Assembly: GCA_036250195.1 (NCBI GenBank)
Contig: JAVHZZ010000003.1
Location: 345,280,875-345,344,874 of the forward strand
Source of the DNA: Mixophyes australis
Lineage: Eukaryota > Chordata > Amphibia > Anura > Limnodynastidae
Length of the DNA: 64,000 bases
Direction: 5' to 3'
Of the stretch, positions 8,146-20,046 are shown one piece after another. The notes under the pieces are model-generated. The model had not been told where the DNA came from, searched no databases, and saw only the letters and a program-made list of their open reading frames with translations. Within the stretch, counting starts at the first letter, position 1; each line of letters begins with the position of its first letter. A program made the translations under genes and the position numbers.

Positions 8146-10331
8146 ATTACAAATGAACTATTGAACATAAAGTTTTCTGACAAATAGCAGGGATTATCTA
8201 GAGAAGATAATTGATAATTATATGGATGAAGTAGTGAAAATTGAAGAAAGATTTTGCAATGATACATGACGTTATCTGCAGGAGAAACATGGTAGTTAGA
8301 TAAAAAATTGGTTTTAAGGTTTTAGTACATGGTTTGAATTATTGTTGCATTCATTACGAAGATTTCTTCTCATTATATTAGGAATATTATTGATTATCTA
8401 TTTTGTATTAAAAAAAAAAAAAAATGTATACCGGTACTGTTGAAATTTTGTAAAAAAAATAAATTGAAAGAGTTAGTAGTACAGGAGAAGAAATTATAGA
8501 ACTCTATAAACAAATAAAGACTCATTAAATATAATATGATAGTTGGTGTAACTATAAAATGGGGGAACTGTCAAAGTAATTTTTGGATGAAGCTAATATG
8601 TTAGTAAGACATATATTTATACTCTGTTTTGTTTGTTTGATGTGGTATTGATAAAGCAAAAATTATTTTCAAAGTCTTCTGAAATAATTATGAAGTCTTT
8701 ATTGCATTGACATCAGATGTGGACGCCTCTCAAGCACAGAGAAGTGTGTCCTTGTGCTTACAAGTACAAGCTTTTATACATTTGAATAGCATCTGTTACA
8801 CAATGTGATGATCTGTACTCTTATTTACATTTTCCTAATATGGTAAAGAAGTTTCTATTAAACATTGGCTACCTTGAGATAAAGAAACTACATAAACCAA
8901 TATTGTTATAACTGTTGGGATCACTTCACTTTATTTAGCCTGACCTTCGTCATTGTTCTTTAAACCTATAGGTAAATAAGTTTGTCCTTCTGCGCTAAGA
9001 ATACATCTGTTCAAACCATGTCAAGCTGAATTCTGAAGAGAACAGAATTGGACACATAATACATAAGACTATTTTATTGCTTTACTGATACAATATAAAC
9101 CATAAAGCGTCAATATTATGTCAATCAGGTTGGCTTCCACATCAGTATTTTTTATGTCAATTGGATCCACGTATGGGAGCTGAGAGTGATGTGAGCAGCA
9201 GTGGAAGAGTTAATTCAAAGAACAGATGTTCATAATCAGTAATGGACAAAGACACTCGAAGGAGTAAATGTAGCAAATAGTGATTTTTGAAAAAATCACT
9301 AAAGGCAAATCTTGCCATTATAGCTATTGACGTTTTAAATTTTCCATGCAAAGTCGCCGGATATCGGTGATTTGCAAAAATTGCATTTTGATTCATTCAC
9401 TCCCAAGTTTCTTAAAAAACCCCATTGCACACCTCATGGAACAAGAAACTCCTATATGCTGCCTCAACCAATTGTAATATAGCATTTGTGAATTGTAATA
9501 TAACCTACTTTTGTTACTGATAAAAACAATTTCTTCATTTATAGAGGCACAATTTCAGAGATTGAAATTTGGGTGGTATTTTCACAGCACATGCTTTTAT
9601 TTTGTAAATAAACCATTATACTTTTTTTTCTTAAAGTTCATTTGCTATAGAAATGTAATTATTGCTGTAACTCTTGATTCTGTCACTATCAATTCACCAA
9701 ATTATCAGTGACATTTTTTGTAAATGAACGTGTTATTTGGTTGTTGGGGTTATCTAATGCAACATCTGTGTTGTTACACTTTCTGCCTATTTTTATGAAA
9801 CTCAACAAATTAAATGTTTGAATTTTTACTGGTGAGCACCAGACCATCTTCAGGTGAAAAGTGCACTGCGGCACATTTGTTTAGCTTTGCTTTGTCTGCA
9901 ATCTGCCAAACGGTCGCAGTGGGTGTTGGTCGGAGAGTGACTGATGGTCTGACTGCAGTGACACTGAAGTGTTCAGTAAGCCACCTGCTCTGTTCTCCAC
10001 AGTTAAACAGTGTACGTTTGTATTCCCTTTAAGTGCTACATACATACAGCAGAAGGGATCTATCAATTTTTATTCTTTAAAAAGGGTTTGAGGACAGGGC
10101 TACAGGACCAGAGTGAGGGCAGTGTGGGCATAGCTCTCTTAATACATGCATGCCACGCTAGATAGGGGATTAGTGGCAGTGAGGAAAATTTGTGGGGGCT
10201 TCCTGATGTGAGCAGACCCCGGTAGTCTGTCCCATAATGCATGCCTGCATATAGCTAGTAAAAATAAAGAAGACAATGCCAAATATAAATCCTTTGAGAA
10301 GGTGGTTGCCACATGTTACAAGACTTACAAC
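8146..10331. other. AT-rich flank, nothing recognised
   Basis: No gene, no clear transposon ends. Poly-A runs lie near 8411 and 8445. The stretch 8690-9110 has a TTTATT-rich start that would read as AATAAAGACTTCA on the minus strand and could be an old LTR, but no ends or target duplication were found. The open frame around 9814-10032 has no recognisable similarity and no exon signals strong enough to call. Confidence 0.5.
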
Positions 10332-10526
10332 CAGTGGCGGGCTGGCCCGGGGGGCAGGGGGCAGCGGCCCCCAGGGCCGCTGGGTTAGACGCCTATTAGG
10401 GCCGTGGGGTAGGCCGGCCGGCCGCGCCCCGGATGCAAAAAACATCAATGACGCGGCTGCATTCCCTGTAATATGATGCGGCCGCCTGTGTGCCCCCCTG
10501 GCCATCCCTCTCCCAGCCCGCGCCTG
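10332..10526. mobile_element. hAT-type MITE, GC-rich (195 bp)
   Basis: It starts CAGTGGCGGGCTGG and ends CCAGCCCGCGCCTG, imperfect terminal inverted repeats with the CAG-type ends of hAT elements. Flanks CTTACAAC (10324-10331) and CTTACAGC (10527-10534) are an 8-bp target duplication with one mismatch. The body is strikingly GC-rich against AT-rich surroundings. Confidence 0.75.
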
Positions 10527-10664
10527 CTTACAGCTCCCTAGTGAAGTACACACACTCAGAACATTCATGCACAATTTTTTAATGAAATCTGAAGAGATTG
10601 TTAATGCATTCTATGAATATTATACAATATCTGTAAAGCTATAAGGTATATATCACAGCCCAAG

Positions 10665-10975
10665 AATTTAATGCTGCCAGTTCAATTCCCGACCATGGCC
10701 TTATCTCTGTGGAGTTTGTATGTTCTCCCTGTGTTTGCGTGGGTTTCCTTCACATGCTCTGGTTTCCTCCCACACTCCAAAAACTTACTAGTAGGTTAAT
10801 TGGCTGCTATCAAATGGACGCTACCTAATCTCTCTCAGTCTGTGTCTGTATGTTAGGGAATTTAGACAGTAAGCTCCAATGGGGCAGATACTGATGTCAG
10901 CGAGTTCTCTGTACAGCGCTGTGGAATTAGTGGCGCTGTATAAATAGCTGCTGATGAAGATGATGATAATGGACT
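10665..10975 (+). repeat. tRNA-derived SINE, 5' truncated
   Basis: It runs from a B-box-like GTTCAATTCCCGACC through a body with GGAGTTTGTATGTTCTCCC and CTCCCACACTCCAAAAAC to the tail GTGGCGCTGTATAAATAG and a GAT-rich end. The body resembles the conserved central part of vertebrate V-type SINEs (inference). Related copies in this window are at 15627, 25447, 31167, 43432 and, inverted, 60855. Confidence 0.75.
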
Positions 10976-11168
10976 AGGTCAGGGTCAAAGATGTAAATTT
11001 GGTTACATCATTCTGTCCAATCATAGTTTTTAAAATGGCCAATTATTGGTCATGAGACTCCAGTACATTCTTTTCTCTCTTCTCACAAAGTATCGATTGG
11101 GGGGGGAATCAAAATTTAGCTGAAGTGATTTCAGTCCTATTAAGAGAAAATCACCATATACAATAAAT

Positions 11169-11216
11169 TATTGTTATTATTATTATTATTAGTAGTAGTA
11201 GTAGTATTACAGCAGC
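11169..11216. repeat. ATT/AGT/CAG trinucleotide repeats
   Basis: Short runs of TTA, AGT and CAG units follow one another. The ORF through them is an artefact. Confidence 0.85.
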
Positions 11217-11249
11217 AGTGGCCACATACTTATGTCCAAATAATACCAG

Positions 11250-11437
11250 GGGGTAAATGTATCAATGTCCGGATTCTTCAACTCCGGCGAGATCGGCTTC
11301 TTCAGCGCTTAAATTTAAAGCGGCGCTGCCTTGTAAAGGGAAACTTCCCTTTACAAGGCAGCACCGCTTTAAATTTAAGCGCTGAAGACGCCGATCTCGC
11401 CGAAGTTGAAGAATCCGGACATTGATACATTTACCCC
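11250..11437. mobile_element. Hairpin MITE with GGGGTAAATGTATCAA ends (188 bp)
   Basis: The element is one long inverted repeat. Arms of about 90 bp, starting GGGGTAAATGTATCAATG, meet at a short centre near 11343. The 3-bp flanks CAG (11247-11249, 11438-11440) are a target duplication. The ends are shared with the MITEs at 27901 and 40620. Confidence 0.88.
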
Positions 11438-11839
11438 CAGGTCTCTTAGTGCTATTACCTTGAGGATTATCATAATCTCCAGTTGTCCTTACTCTACCTG
11501 CCTAATGTACCCCTTTAGGGCCAAATGCAGGATTTTTAGAGGGGGGATTCCAAGTGCATAATTTAAATGTCACCCAGTTAATGCAACATCACCAAAATCC
11601 TTGTGGGCACAGGTGGCACAGGGCTTAATAGTGTGGTAGTATGGACCGCTACCGCTGAGCTTGTGCAGAAACCCCTTTCCGTCCATTTTAGCGTCATTAC
11701 ATTTAAGACCTCAAGCTTTTACATAATAACTTTTGCATCTTTATATCTATTGAAAAAAGGCCTCAGATAATGTTGATTAAATTATAATCATCTAAACTCA
11801 ATGACGAAATTAACCTCCCTGACATAATCCTATCAATTG
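11438..11839. other. Nothing recognised
   Basis: Unique-looking AT-rich DNA between a hairpin MITE and the first L1-like trace. It may be an older part of that LINE, but no coding similarity was visible. Confidence 0.4.
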
Positions 11840-13138
11840 AAATAGCTGAGTTTTAATTCATGACTAAGAGAACTATTCCAATACTTCCCAAGAAAAACAA
11901 TCATCACCGAGACAAACTTTACCACTTTCCTTCAGTTACAGGACCAAGAGGTTCCACCACATGTCATAGACAACTTTCTGCTAATGGTCCCACATAAATA
12001 CAAATTAACGCTTAGTAATCTACATCCTAACTACAATACCTGGAAATTCTAGATGGCATGGCTGCCTATCCCTTCATCATTTAGGACAAATTGGCCAGAA
12101 AACCCTTTAATGACTTGATTTGATAAAAACATACAGCTTTGCACAAGCTGTAGATAAATATGAAGTGACCCGACTGTTAATTCTGCTTTTTTTCAAGACC
12201 AACAAGAGCACTTTCAGGCTTAGATTGTAATAATCCCTAAACTGTGCTCTTCTCCAGCACTACCCAATGCGCAAAGCAATCTCCTTACATTATACATTTA
12301 TGTTATGAATCAATTACGGATCAATTCACCTTCCTCTCACTGGAAATATTGCTACAACCCCTATAGGACTTAAATAAAATGTCCCCTGCTACCACTTGTA
12401 GTGAAATATTCAATATGCACGTCCTATTTATCACAATATAGAAGATTGTTTTATAGGATTTTCTGACAATCACATATGCCTAAAATGCAACACTCCAATT
12501 ACTGTCCTATTCCACTGCTTCTGGAGCTGTCATAAGATAAAACACTTCTACAGGTTTGGATATTTGCCTATGACCATTTAGACCATTCAGTCTGATTCCA
12601 TTTTACATGGAATCAGAGTCTCCGGAATCAGCAGCTGCATGAAAAAACGGCCACCAAATGTGGATCCAGAGTGTTCCCTCGCTTTATTCATATCCATCCA
12701 CCTTCCACAAACAAACAGGTCTGGAAGTACTTTCATCATCCTGCATTGTGCGATACTTACCTATGCCAAGACCACACCCACTGATATATCTGTAATTTCA
12801 AGTGGGATGCTTTTTGTTTTGTTTCCTTTGCCGTGTCGCTCTCCCCGTGCCTCATCACAAAGTGTTTTCTCAATGGTTTAAGATGTTATTCCTCTATTTC
12901 AGCTCTGATTATTGCTGCTTTAATTACCAGGTGTGCAAATACATGTATTTATCCTTGTAATGTCTCAGGTTACATAGTCTCTGTTAATAACTGTTTTCGT
13001 ATAATCATTGTGCATACTCATTTAATTATCTCTGTTTTTGTATCTCAATGCTATATACAATTACTTGTCTCTCATATTGCAATCAGTCATTGTAAGATGT
13101 ACATTTATATGCTTCAATAAAGATTAAATTAAAGAATG
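11840..13138 (+). pseudogene. L1-like LINE, ORF2 C-terminus and 3' UTR (decayed)
   Basis: Stops and frameshifts break the frame. The clearest trace is a cysteine-histidine knuckle, CLKC followed by H and CFWSC, encoded at 12477-12530. The spacing C-X2-C-X8-H-X4-C is the zinc motif that ends L1 ORF2. LHPNYNTW near 12025 fits the region before it. About 600 bp of 3' UTR follow, ending in AATAAAGATTAAATTAAAG at ~13118, a likely poly-A signal and tail. ORF2 normally supplies endonuclease and reverse transcriptase; here only the tail end survives. Confidence 0.65.
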
Positions 13139-14240
13139 AAACATGTTCAAGATGAGATCCAAATTAAAGGGATGGTTAACCCACACATTCTCCTTGCTTG
13201 TAAGAATTAATATCATGAAGATGAATATCCTTCTCAGAGTCCATTATATATATCCACAATTTACCTATCCATATCCCAAACCAATACTTCCATGTCTTGT
13301 ACAAATCCATCAGGGACTTTATTTGGTATGGAGGGGGGCTTGTTTTAAGCATGACCTTTTACAAAAGGTGCCAGATGCAAGAGACATTACTATGAAACCA
13401 CATTAAATAGAATCCAGGAGTGGATCAGAAAGGCTAAGACTAAGCAGTGGCTGGAAATTGAAACCAAAGCAATACTGATTCCACTAGACATAATCCCCTG
13501 GATGCAAGATCATAATCATCATCATCAACATTTATTTATATAGCGCCAGCAAATTCCGTAGCGTTTTACAATTGGGAACAAACATACAGATACTAGACTA
13601 ACCTCACATCCAAGAATTGCACCGACCTTGAAGACATGGAGAAAGCTTAGGGCACGTAAACACATATCCACCATTGTTCCCCCACTAACCTCAGTCTTAC
13701 ACAATAGGAGGTTCCCAATGGGTACACACTCATAGGTGTTGTCATACTGGGGGCACACTAAGAATCAGCCAGCTGGTCAACTCAAATAGGGTGCACCCCT
13801 TCTCTCTCTTCATTAAATAACAGTGGACCTACCTTGAAATTATGCATTTTCTGCTGTATCTGTGTCAGGAACATGTCCTACATAGCAAAACCACCCAGGT
13901 GCCTTGGAGGCCTATGCATCACTGCCCAAAATCCTATGCATAGTATCTCACAAATCTACTAGGTCATGCTTGAGTCCACATATACTTTATTGTCTAAGTA
14001 TACTCAAGCCTGGCAAAGAAATGTAAAAATGTCTCTTGATGAGAAACATTGGTTAAAGATTTTTAAAATTATTCGTGACTGTTCCCCTAACCTCTCCATT
14101 ATAGAAATGCAGTTTAAGATCCTAACCAAATGGTACAAGTGCCCTAGCCTCCTTATCATGGTCTCCACAAATATTACCTCCACTTGTTGGAGGTGCAGTT
14201 CAGCTATAGATAGGAATGCATATGGATCGTCTGCTTTTGG
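13139..14240 (+). pseudogene. Second L1-like ORF2 remnant, interrupted by a LINE/SINE tail
   Basis: It begins directly where the first L1-like copy ends. Traces in order are INIMKMNILLRVHYIYPQF (~13205; the L1 KMNILP motif region), IQEWIRKAKTKQW (~13410), HPRIAPTLKTW (~13607) with FPMGTHS, YTQAWQRNVKMSLDEKHW (~13990) and ITSTCWRCSS (~14170), the start of the terminal zinc knuckle. The rest of the knuckle and the 3' UTR are missing. It is broken by stops and by an insertion at 13513-13605, so it is not functional. Confidence 0.75.
13513..13605 (-). repeat. LINE/SINE 3' tail inserted in L1-like sequence
   Basis: Read on the minus strand it ends GGCGCTATATAAATAAATG with GAT repeats, the common tail of this genome's L2-like LINE and SINE. 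It splits the L1 frame between the ILIPLDIIPWMQD trace and HPRIAPTLKTW, so it inserted after the L1 copy. Confidence 0.65.
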
Positions 14241-14463
14241 CGGAAGGTATTTCGGATTTCAGCACAAATAACCAGAATTACTGGCCCAGAAGACCTTGGC
14301 TTCTGACTTCTTTTTTATTTTGAAGTCCTGACTCTATTTACAGAAAAATAATTCGCTTTTGAAGCACTTAAATAGTGTCGCAAACACCTGTTCAGTGGAC
14401 TTTAGACCAGCCCCTTCTCTATCACAGACTGGTTTAGAAAGATAGATTTTTGAATAAATACAG

Positions 14464-14734
14464 CATACTTGTTGACTCTCCCAGAATGTCCAGGAGATTC
14501 CCGAAATTCGGGTCGGTCTCACAGACTCCCGGGAGAGCAGGCAAGTCTCCCGCAACTGCCTAGGCCAAATGACGCGATTCACGGTGAATCGCGTCATTTT
14601 GGCCCCGATCCCGTGACAAAACGGCATTTCCATTTCGGGGGCGGGGAGAAATGACGTGTTTGGCCATGCCCCGCCCCCTCCCACCCAGTCACGCCCCTCT
14701 CCCAGACTACACTTGCCGAAAGTAGGCAAGTATG
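14464..14734. mobile_element. hAT-type MITE with perfect inner palindrome (271 bp)
   Basis: Ends are CATACTTG/CAAGTATG. Flanks AAATACAG at 14456-14463 and 14735-14742 are an exact 8-bp target duplication, diagnostic of hAT. A palindrome with 16-bp perfect arms (AAATGACGCGATTCAC) sits at 14567-14599. No coding capacity; open frames here are shadows. Confidence 0.85.
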
Positions 14735-14742
14735 AAATACAG

Positions 14743-15512
14743 AGGACCTTTTCCCAAGATAAATATGCTGAATTCAGCTTCACCTTGTTTTGCTGGCTAG
14801 TGTTAAAAGATTCCGACATGTACCAACCTCAGATTGAGGCCTCCTCAAAACTTTACGCTTTCTGCAGATTCAGCAGCCTATATGTACTGTGCGTGTTACT
14901 ATCATCTAGTCTTGCAATCCAATTGCATACCTCCCCTCATCTTCCTCCCCCTTCAATGACTTTCCCTCCCCCATTCTTGTTTACAAATACACTGTCCATA
15001 TTACTGTTGTTTTTTTCATATAAATATGACATTGTAAACAAACGGATTTATGTTAAAATGCTTGATTACATGTCAGTTCTGTGTAACAAATAAAGATGGC
15101 CCCGTGTGCAAAGTATACAGGATATATTAATGTTGTAGCTATGTGATCTAATGTTGTTTTATTGTCTGTATTATTTTAGCTGAGAGTTGATTTCTCAGTA
15201 GTGCACTTGAAGTTTGTTTTCACTCTGTGAGTTTGGTGACTGCAGAGTAAAAGAGAATAACAACAATATAAGAAAGAATGTTCATTGCCGAGAGGCAAAT
15301 GATAAACTGCTTCTGCCAGTGGAGCAAGCTTCAGTCATATAATTTATTTATTTTGGAACATAATTTTTTTTTATATTTAATGAAAACACAGTGAGGTTCT
15401 ATTTATGCTCAGGAATATGACGAGAATGTTCCTACAAGTCTCAGCGTTGTGTTTTCTCTACACAACTACAAAAACCTATTCAGATTATTATTCAGGCTTT
15501 ACAGATAATAAT
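14743..15512. other. Nothing recognised
   Basis: AT-rich DNA. The open frame at 14656-15093 spans the MITE border and shows no similarity, so it is not called. Confidence 0.5.
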
Positions 15513-15524
15513 ATCTATCTATCC

Positions 15525-15577
<53 letters not shown>

Positions 15578-15578
15578 A
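15513..15578. repeat. (ATCT)n microsatellite
   Basis: About 16 units of ATCT with one interruption near 15521. Confidence 0.95.
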
Positions 15579-15626
15579 TTTTGCATAACATTGGTTTACC
15601 TTACATCACAGTAAGACTATAAGGGA

Positions 15627-15684
15627 CTGATGTGAGCGAGTTCTCTGTACAGCGCTGTGGAATTAGGAGCGCTCTATAAATACC

Positions 15685-15715
<31 letters not shown>
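15627..15715 (+). repeat. SINE 3' fragment with (GAT)n tail
   Basis: GGGACTGATGTGAGCGAGTT to a CTATAAATACC tail and nine or so GAT units. Only the last third of the SINE described at 10665 is present. Confidence 0.75.
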
Positions 15716-15903
15716 GGGGCAGATTCAATTGTAAAATAAATTGCCTCATAGTGTCCCGGAATGACCGCTAGACACTATGCAACCTTTTTTTTATTGAAAT
15801 ATCCGCTTTACTTTTTCCCATAGAGACGCTAGCAAAAGAGAGCGCTACTTTTTATCGTAGTTGCGAACATCCTTGGAACATCGCGGCTAATAGAATCTGC
15901 CCC
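15716..15903. mobile_element. MITE with GGGGCAGATTCAAT ends (188 bp)
   Basis: It starts GGGGCAGATTCAATTG and ends ATAGAATCTGCCCC, imperfect inverted ends. The flanks GAA and TAA are compatible with a damaged 3-bp duplication. It abuts the (GAT)n tail of the SINE fragment. Confidence 0.65.
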
Positions 15904-15948
15904 TAAAACTGATAATATTTTTTTAAACAGTCTATTTGAAAAGAATGA

Positions 15949-16669
15949 GGGCCTGATTCATCTTCCGATGTAAATCCATTTTCGTAGCATATCCTACATG
16001 AAATAGCTCTGCACATGAGCCAGAACATGACTTACGCCAGTAAATGCAACTTCATGCAATTAATGTCCGAACGCAAATGACACTTACAACTGCCTACAGC
16101 CTGATGGGCGGAATGTGGGTGGGGTGGGGATGACGGTCGGTCAGACTTAGGTGATTTACAGTAAGGCCGCGTTAACGCAGATGTGACCGATTCAAATTCT
16201 GGATTTCTCTTAAGTATGTGCTGTTTAGCAATAACATTTGTACAAGCTCGGATAGCACAGACAATGTGTTTGCAAGTAAGAGAAAATCTAAAAATGCATT
16301 TTACATACAGTACGCATTAAGAACATCCTGAATTATGTAGGTTACTTCATGTAAAGAAATAAGAAAAAAAATATTTTTTTAAACACATTTTTATTAATTA
16401 TTATAGTATTAAGAGTTATTCATGTTTTATATTTTCTTGCATGCGCGCTTTATATTGTACATATTCATTTGTATATCCTACATCTGTTCACTGTACTACA
16501 TACGGCCAGTAATGTTTAGCCACAATGTACTTATACCCATATTCCAATGGAAACATGTCCTGAGATCTGCTTAGATTTGACTACAGGCACGCTTGCATAC
16601 AAGTTACGTGCATTTTTGTTTTTTAAACGCAAGTTGTATTTAAGTTACATTCAAAGATGAATCAAGCCC
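15949..16669 (+). mobile_element. Harbinger-like non-autonomous element, long form (721 bp)
   Basis: It starts GGGCCTGATTCATC and ends GATGAATCAAGCCC. Flanks TGA at 15946-15948 and 16670-16672 are a 3-bp duplication. Its left part is related in reverse orientation to the 724-bp element at 42112 (shared AAATAGCTCTG and TATGCCAG-like blocks). The outer ends match the ~310-bp GGGCCTGATTCATTAAGG MITEs. No transposase ORF. Confidence 0.75.
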
Positions 16670-17559
16670 TGAATGTTTAAGGGTCATGTTTTCAAACAGT
16701 CATTCACAAGAGGAGAGATACCAACAATATGTAAGTTTAGAGGTGAGCTGTAGCTTAGGTCTATAGTAATCAAGCTGACATTTACTATTAAAGATGAGCT
16801 TCAAAGGATATCAGTATTTTATGGATGGAGAAAAAAATGTTCTGCTAGGCACCATTGTCATTCTAGCATAGAGTAGTGACACTCATAGCTGGATTTAATT
16901 AATCAGAGCCTGTAGACACACAACCTTTGGCACCCTCAGCATACACAACTAACATTTTGTATCACCTCCAGTTGTATTGCAGAGCAGAATGTATTACTAC
17001 CATTCTACACAATTCATCCTGGTCTCAGGTGCACTTACATCAGTTGATATTTTCTCTTTTGCTCTAATGTATTCTTATACTCTTATTTGATGATTAAAGA
17101 GTATTGAGTTTGGCATGTGCATTGTGAAGGGGAACAGTAGGGGACTAATATGAGTATTGGGTTTTAGCCAAGCCATGGACCACTCTAGATATGTTTTCCA
17201 TGCTTGATCATCTAATGCCAAATTCATAATTCTAAAGTCTCCTGGGAACACTTTGAAATTTAAATGTAATTACAATATACTAGCCCCTTTCCCTTGGAAG
17301 CGCCATATACAGAGCATTTGACAATAGTCAAACTTACAGCACTAAGCTTAAATGTGGAAGGTCTGGGCCTCTTAACAGCCATAGGTCACAGACCACAACC
17401 ACAAATATCCCTATCCTTATCCACCTCTCTACCACCCCTAGACACTGACCTTGTGTGTCTGCTATGTCTGGCCATGATGACAAATACTTATTGTGCTGTT
17501 TGTGCTAGCAAAACATTCTATCATAGGCATACACCAAATATATACTGTTATTAGGCAAA
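16670..17559. other. Nothing recognised
   Basis: No clear element ends, repeats or coding similarity. The ORF at 17294-17554 has no visible family features. Confidence 0.45.
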
Positions 17560-18085
17560 GTAGGGACAAGGTAAATGATGGGGAACAATGGAACAGGGCT
17601 GATACAGATAAAGGGAAGGACAATTCTGCCTTCTTGAAAATCCCTAGTAGAGACTAGTGAGATAGTGATATCATACTTCAATTTACATAGACATTCAGCC
17701 GACACTGATAAGATAAAAGGCTGAAATTATCTCGCAACGTTACCTCTAGGAACCTGGAACCTCCAGCAAAGGTCTCATTTCAGACCTTATCGTATCATTG
17801 GTGTCAGTAATGGAAACAGTTCGTATCTTACTTATGTGTTCTGTCAGATAACATTTAACCTTTCATGAAGTCTGACCCACATACGCCTTCCCACGTGGAC
17901 ATTTTAAAAGGTATATAAACCCCTTAGAATTGCAGGAAAATAAGCCATTTTGAAGGCTTATGTGGGTCAGACTTCAAGAAAGGTTAGATTGCATCTGACA
18001 GAACATAAAAGTAAGATTAGAAATGTTTCCATTACTGACACCGATAATATATATGACATGGTCTGAAATGTATGTAGCACAGGAA
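17560..18085 (-). pseudogene. Penelope-like element fragments (GIY-YIG endonuclease), inverted pair
   Basis: On the minus strand, reading down from ~17940, the sequence encodes GFIYLLKCPRGKAYVGQTS and then a stop. This is the GIY-YIG core with the CxxG...YVG pattern of Penelope endonucleases. On the plus strand from ~17957 a second copy encodes KAYVGQTSRKVRLHLTEHKS. The two copies form arms of about 120 bp (17771-17896 and 17960-18085) around a ~63-bp centre. Both are truncated. GIY-YIG normally nicks the target for reverse transcription. Confidence 0.75.
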
Positions 18086-18108
18086 TTTTTTTTTTCATTT
18101 AGACATTT

Positions 18109-18429
18109 GGGGCCTGAGACATTAAGGGAACTAAGGAAAAAAAATGAATAAGTTTTCTCCTGGACAACACCATGTTGCAATGCAAGGGGTGCAAATGAGT
18201 TTATTATTTTGCCCATAAGGAGAATACTGGCTGTTTTTTCATGTACCACTCAAATACTTGATAGCTTTATTTTTTCACTGACATTAAAAGTTGTTCTAGG
18301 ATATAATCTACCCTAATTATAAATCTGTCCCCATATTTTAAATTTCCCTCTCCCTCTAATACAACAAGGTTTTGTCAAGGTCCAAAGTTTTTATTTTTTT
18401 TGCTTTTCTTTCCTTAATGAATCAGCCCC
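18109..18429. mobile_element. MITE of the GGGCCTGATTCATTAAGG family
   Basis: Left end GGGGCCTGAGACATTAAGG, right end CCTTAATGAATCAGCCCC. Internal landmarks TCTCCTGGACAA and ATGCAAGGGGTGCAAAT are shared with the copies at 33522, 41320 and 48383. No clean target duplication. Confidence 0.8.
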
Positions 18430-19323
18430 ATAATATATATTAGAACAAGTTGAAATTCCAAAGAGAGGGGAGATGGTGAGTTGCTCTTGCTCCATCCATC
18501 ACGACTGTCATTGAAGAGAGCAGTTAGGTATCTTGTTCCCTAAAGGAATAATAATAATAATAATAATAAGTTCTTTGATTTACAAATGAAAGGCTGGACC
18601 CCACCCCCTCCACCTTGACCCACCCCCCTCCACCTTGACCCACCCCCCTCCACCTTGACCCAACCCAAACCCTCTCCCCAGGGCTGCAGAGTGAATGCAG
18701 AGGTTAACCATGGAGCTATAGCACCCAGAACAGCCACATGCCACCCAGAGCTCCAGAAATGCCATCAGACCTCCCCTCATAGAAAAGGGATCAGATGCTA
18801 TGCAGACTGGTTGTAGCAATGTAGCAGAGAGTTCCTTAACTTACACTGAAAAGCAGTAGCGGGAAGTGGGGTCCCACAATCACTTAGTTGCAACTGTCAC
18901 TCACTGTAGTTTAGACAGGGCAACTGTCACTCGTGTGGGCAAAGTGAGTTTTCCCTGGGCCAGTGAAGAGAAGTTCACTGCCACCATGATCATCAGTGGG
19001 TGGTGGTCCCCCTAATGTGTCTGGGACCCTTATATTAATATTCCCTGTGCCCCCTGAAGTCCCCCCTGTATACACAAGAGTGATATTGTAAATATGCGCT
19101 CCAGAAGCAAGAAGACCAGTTTTTATACATCAGTAGTGGACCCTTTCATGTATGCTCCATTAGCAATCTCTCCAATCCATGTTTACATTTAGTTATATGC
19201 CCATGTTTGAATACTCCTTGTCAAATTAAATGTTTCATTGAATCTCTAAGTGAAAAGAAATGAACACAACCTCTGCAGGTTACAACCTGAAACATGACAC
19301 GTATTTCTCATCTTTATGCCCAT
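18430..19323. other. Short repeats, otherwise nothing recognised
   Basis: Holds an (ATA)n run at 18547-18570 and three 20-bp units CCCCTCCACCTTGACCCACC-like at 18599-18662. The plus-strand pyrimidine bias explains the open frames on the minus strand. The rest shows no element ends. Confidence 0.5.
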
Positions 19324-20016
19324 TGCTGAGTTTAACAGATTAAAATAAACAGTTAGTGTGGCATGTGTATCAGTTTGGGCACCCTTGCAGTCAGAATTTA
19401 GCAACACCCTGTGGCAGAAATCACAGCTTCCAAATGTATCCTGTCGACAATTTTGAGTCTTTCTCTTCTTGCCTAATGATTTTTTCCCCCACACTTTCTT
19501 GCACAAATATTCTTAGTCTCTCTTGCCTACATGTTTGAAATCCTCCCAGAGATTTTCAATACTATCCAAATTTAGTAATTGTGAAGGTCACTCCAAAACT
19601 TTAATTTTTTATTTCTGTTAAGTACCTTCCCTCGATTTGTTTATATTTAGTTAAATCAATTCTTTATTTCCCCTGGGCAATGTTCCCTGTACTACTGTCT
19701 GGCACACAACTCCAAAGCATAATAGATCAACCCTTATTTTTAAAAGGTGTCAATAGTAATAGTCAGTTATCTTCATTTCTAAGTCCTCGGTCAGCTGCTT
19801 AGAGGAGCCCATGTATTGTTGGCACAACATCCTGAAAGGTAAAAAGGGTCAGGGTATTTATTAAACACTGGAATTGTCTTCATCTGTTTTTTTTTAGGAC
19901 TAACAAATCAGTGAAGTTTTATGGCCTTAAAAAAGTATAATGCATTAACTGGAACAGTAAGCATGTCGTATGCCACATTCACTATTTTTTTTAATCTGTT
20001 AAATTCAGCAAATACA
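19324..20016 (-). mobile_element. Tc1-like DNA transposon remnant
   Basis: Long inverted arms begin TTGCTGAGTTTAACAG at 19324 and end CTGTTAAATTCAGCAA at ~20015. Inside, GTTTGGGCACCC and AGAAATCACAGCTTC, and on the minus strand ATGGGCTCCTCTAAGCAG (~19811), are features of a widespread fish/frog Tc1 family (known). The transposase region is shortened and full of stops. Confidence 0.7.
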
Positions 20017-20046
20017 TAGTAAATGTGCATTAAAATGAATCATATC

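Noticed and set aside
9814..10032. 72-residue ORF
   Set aside because: No similarity, no exon signals, antisense frame also open.
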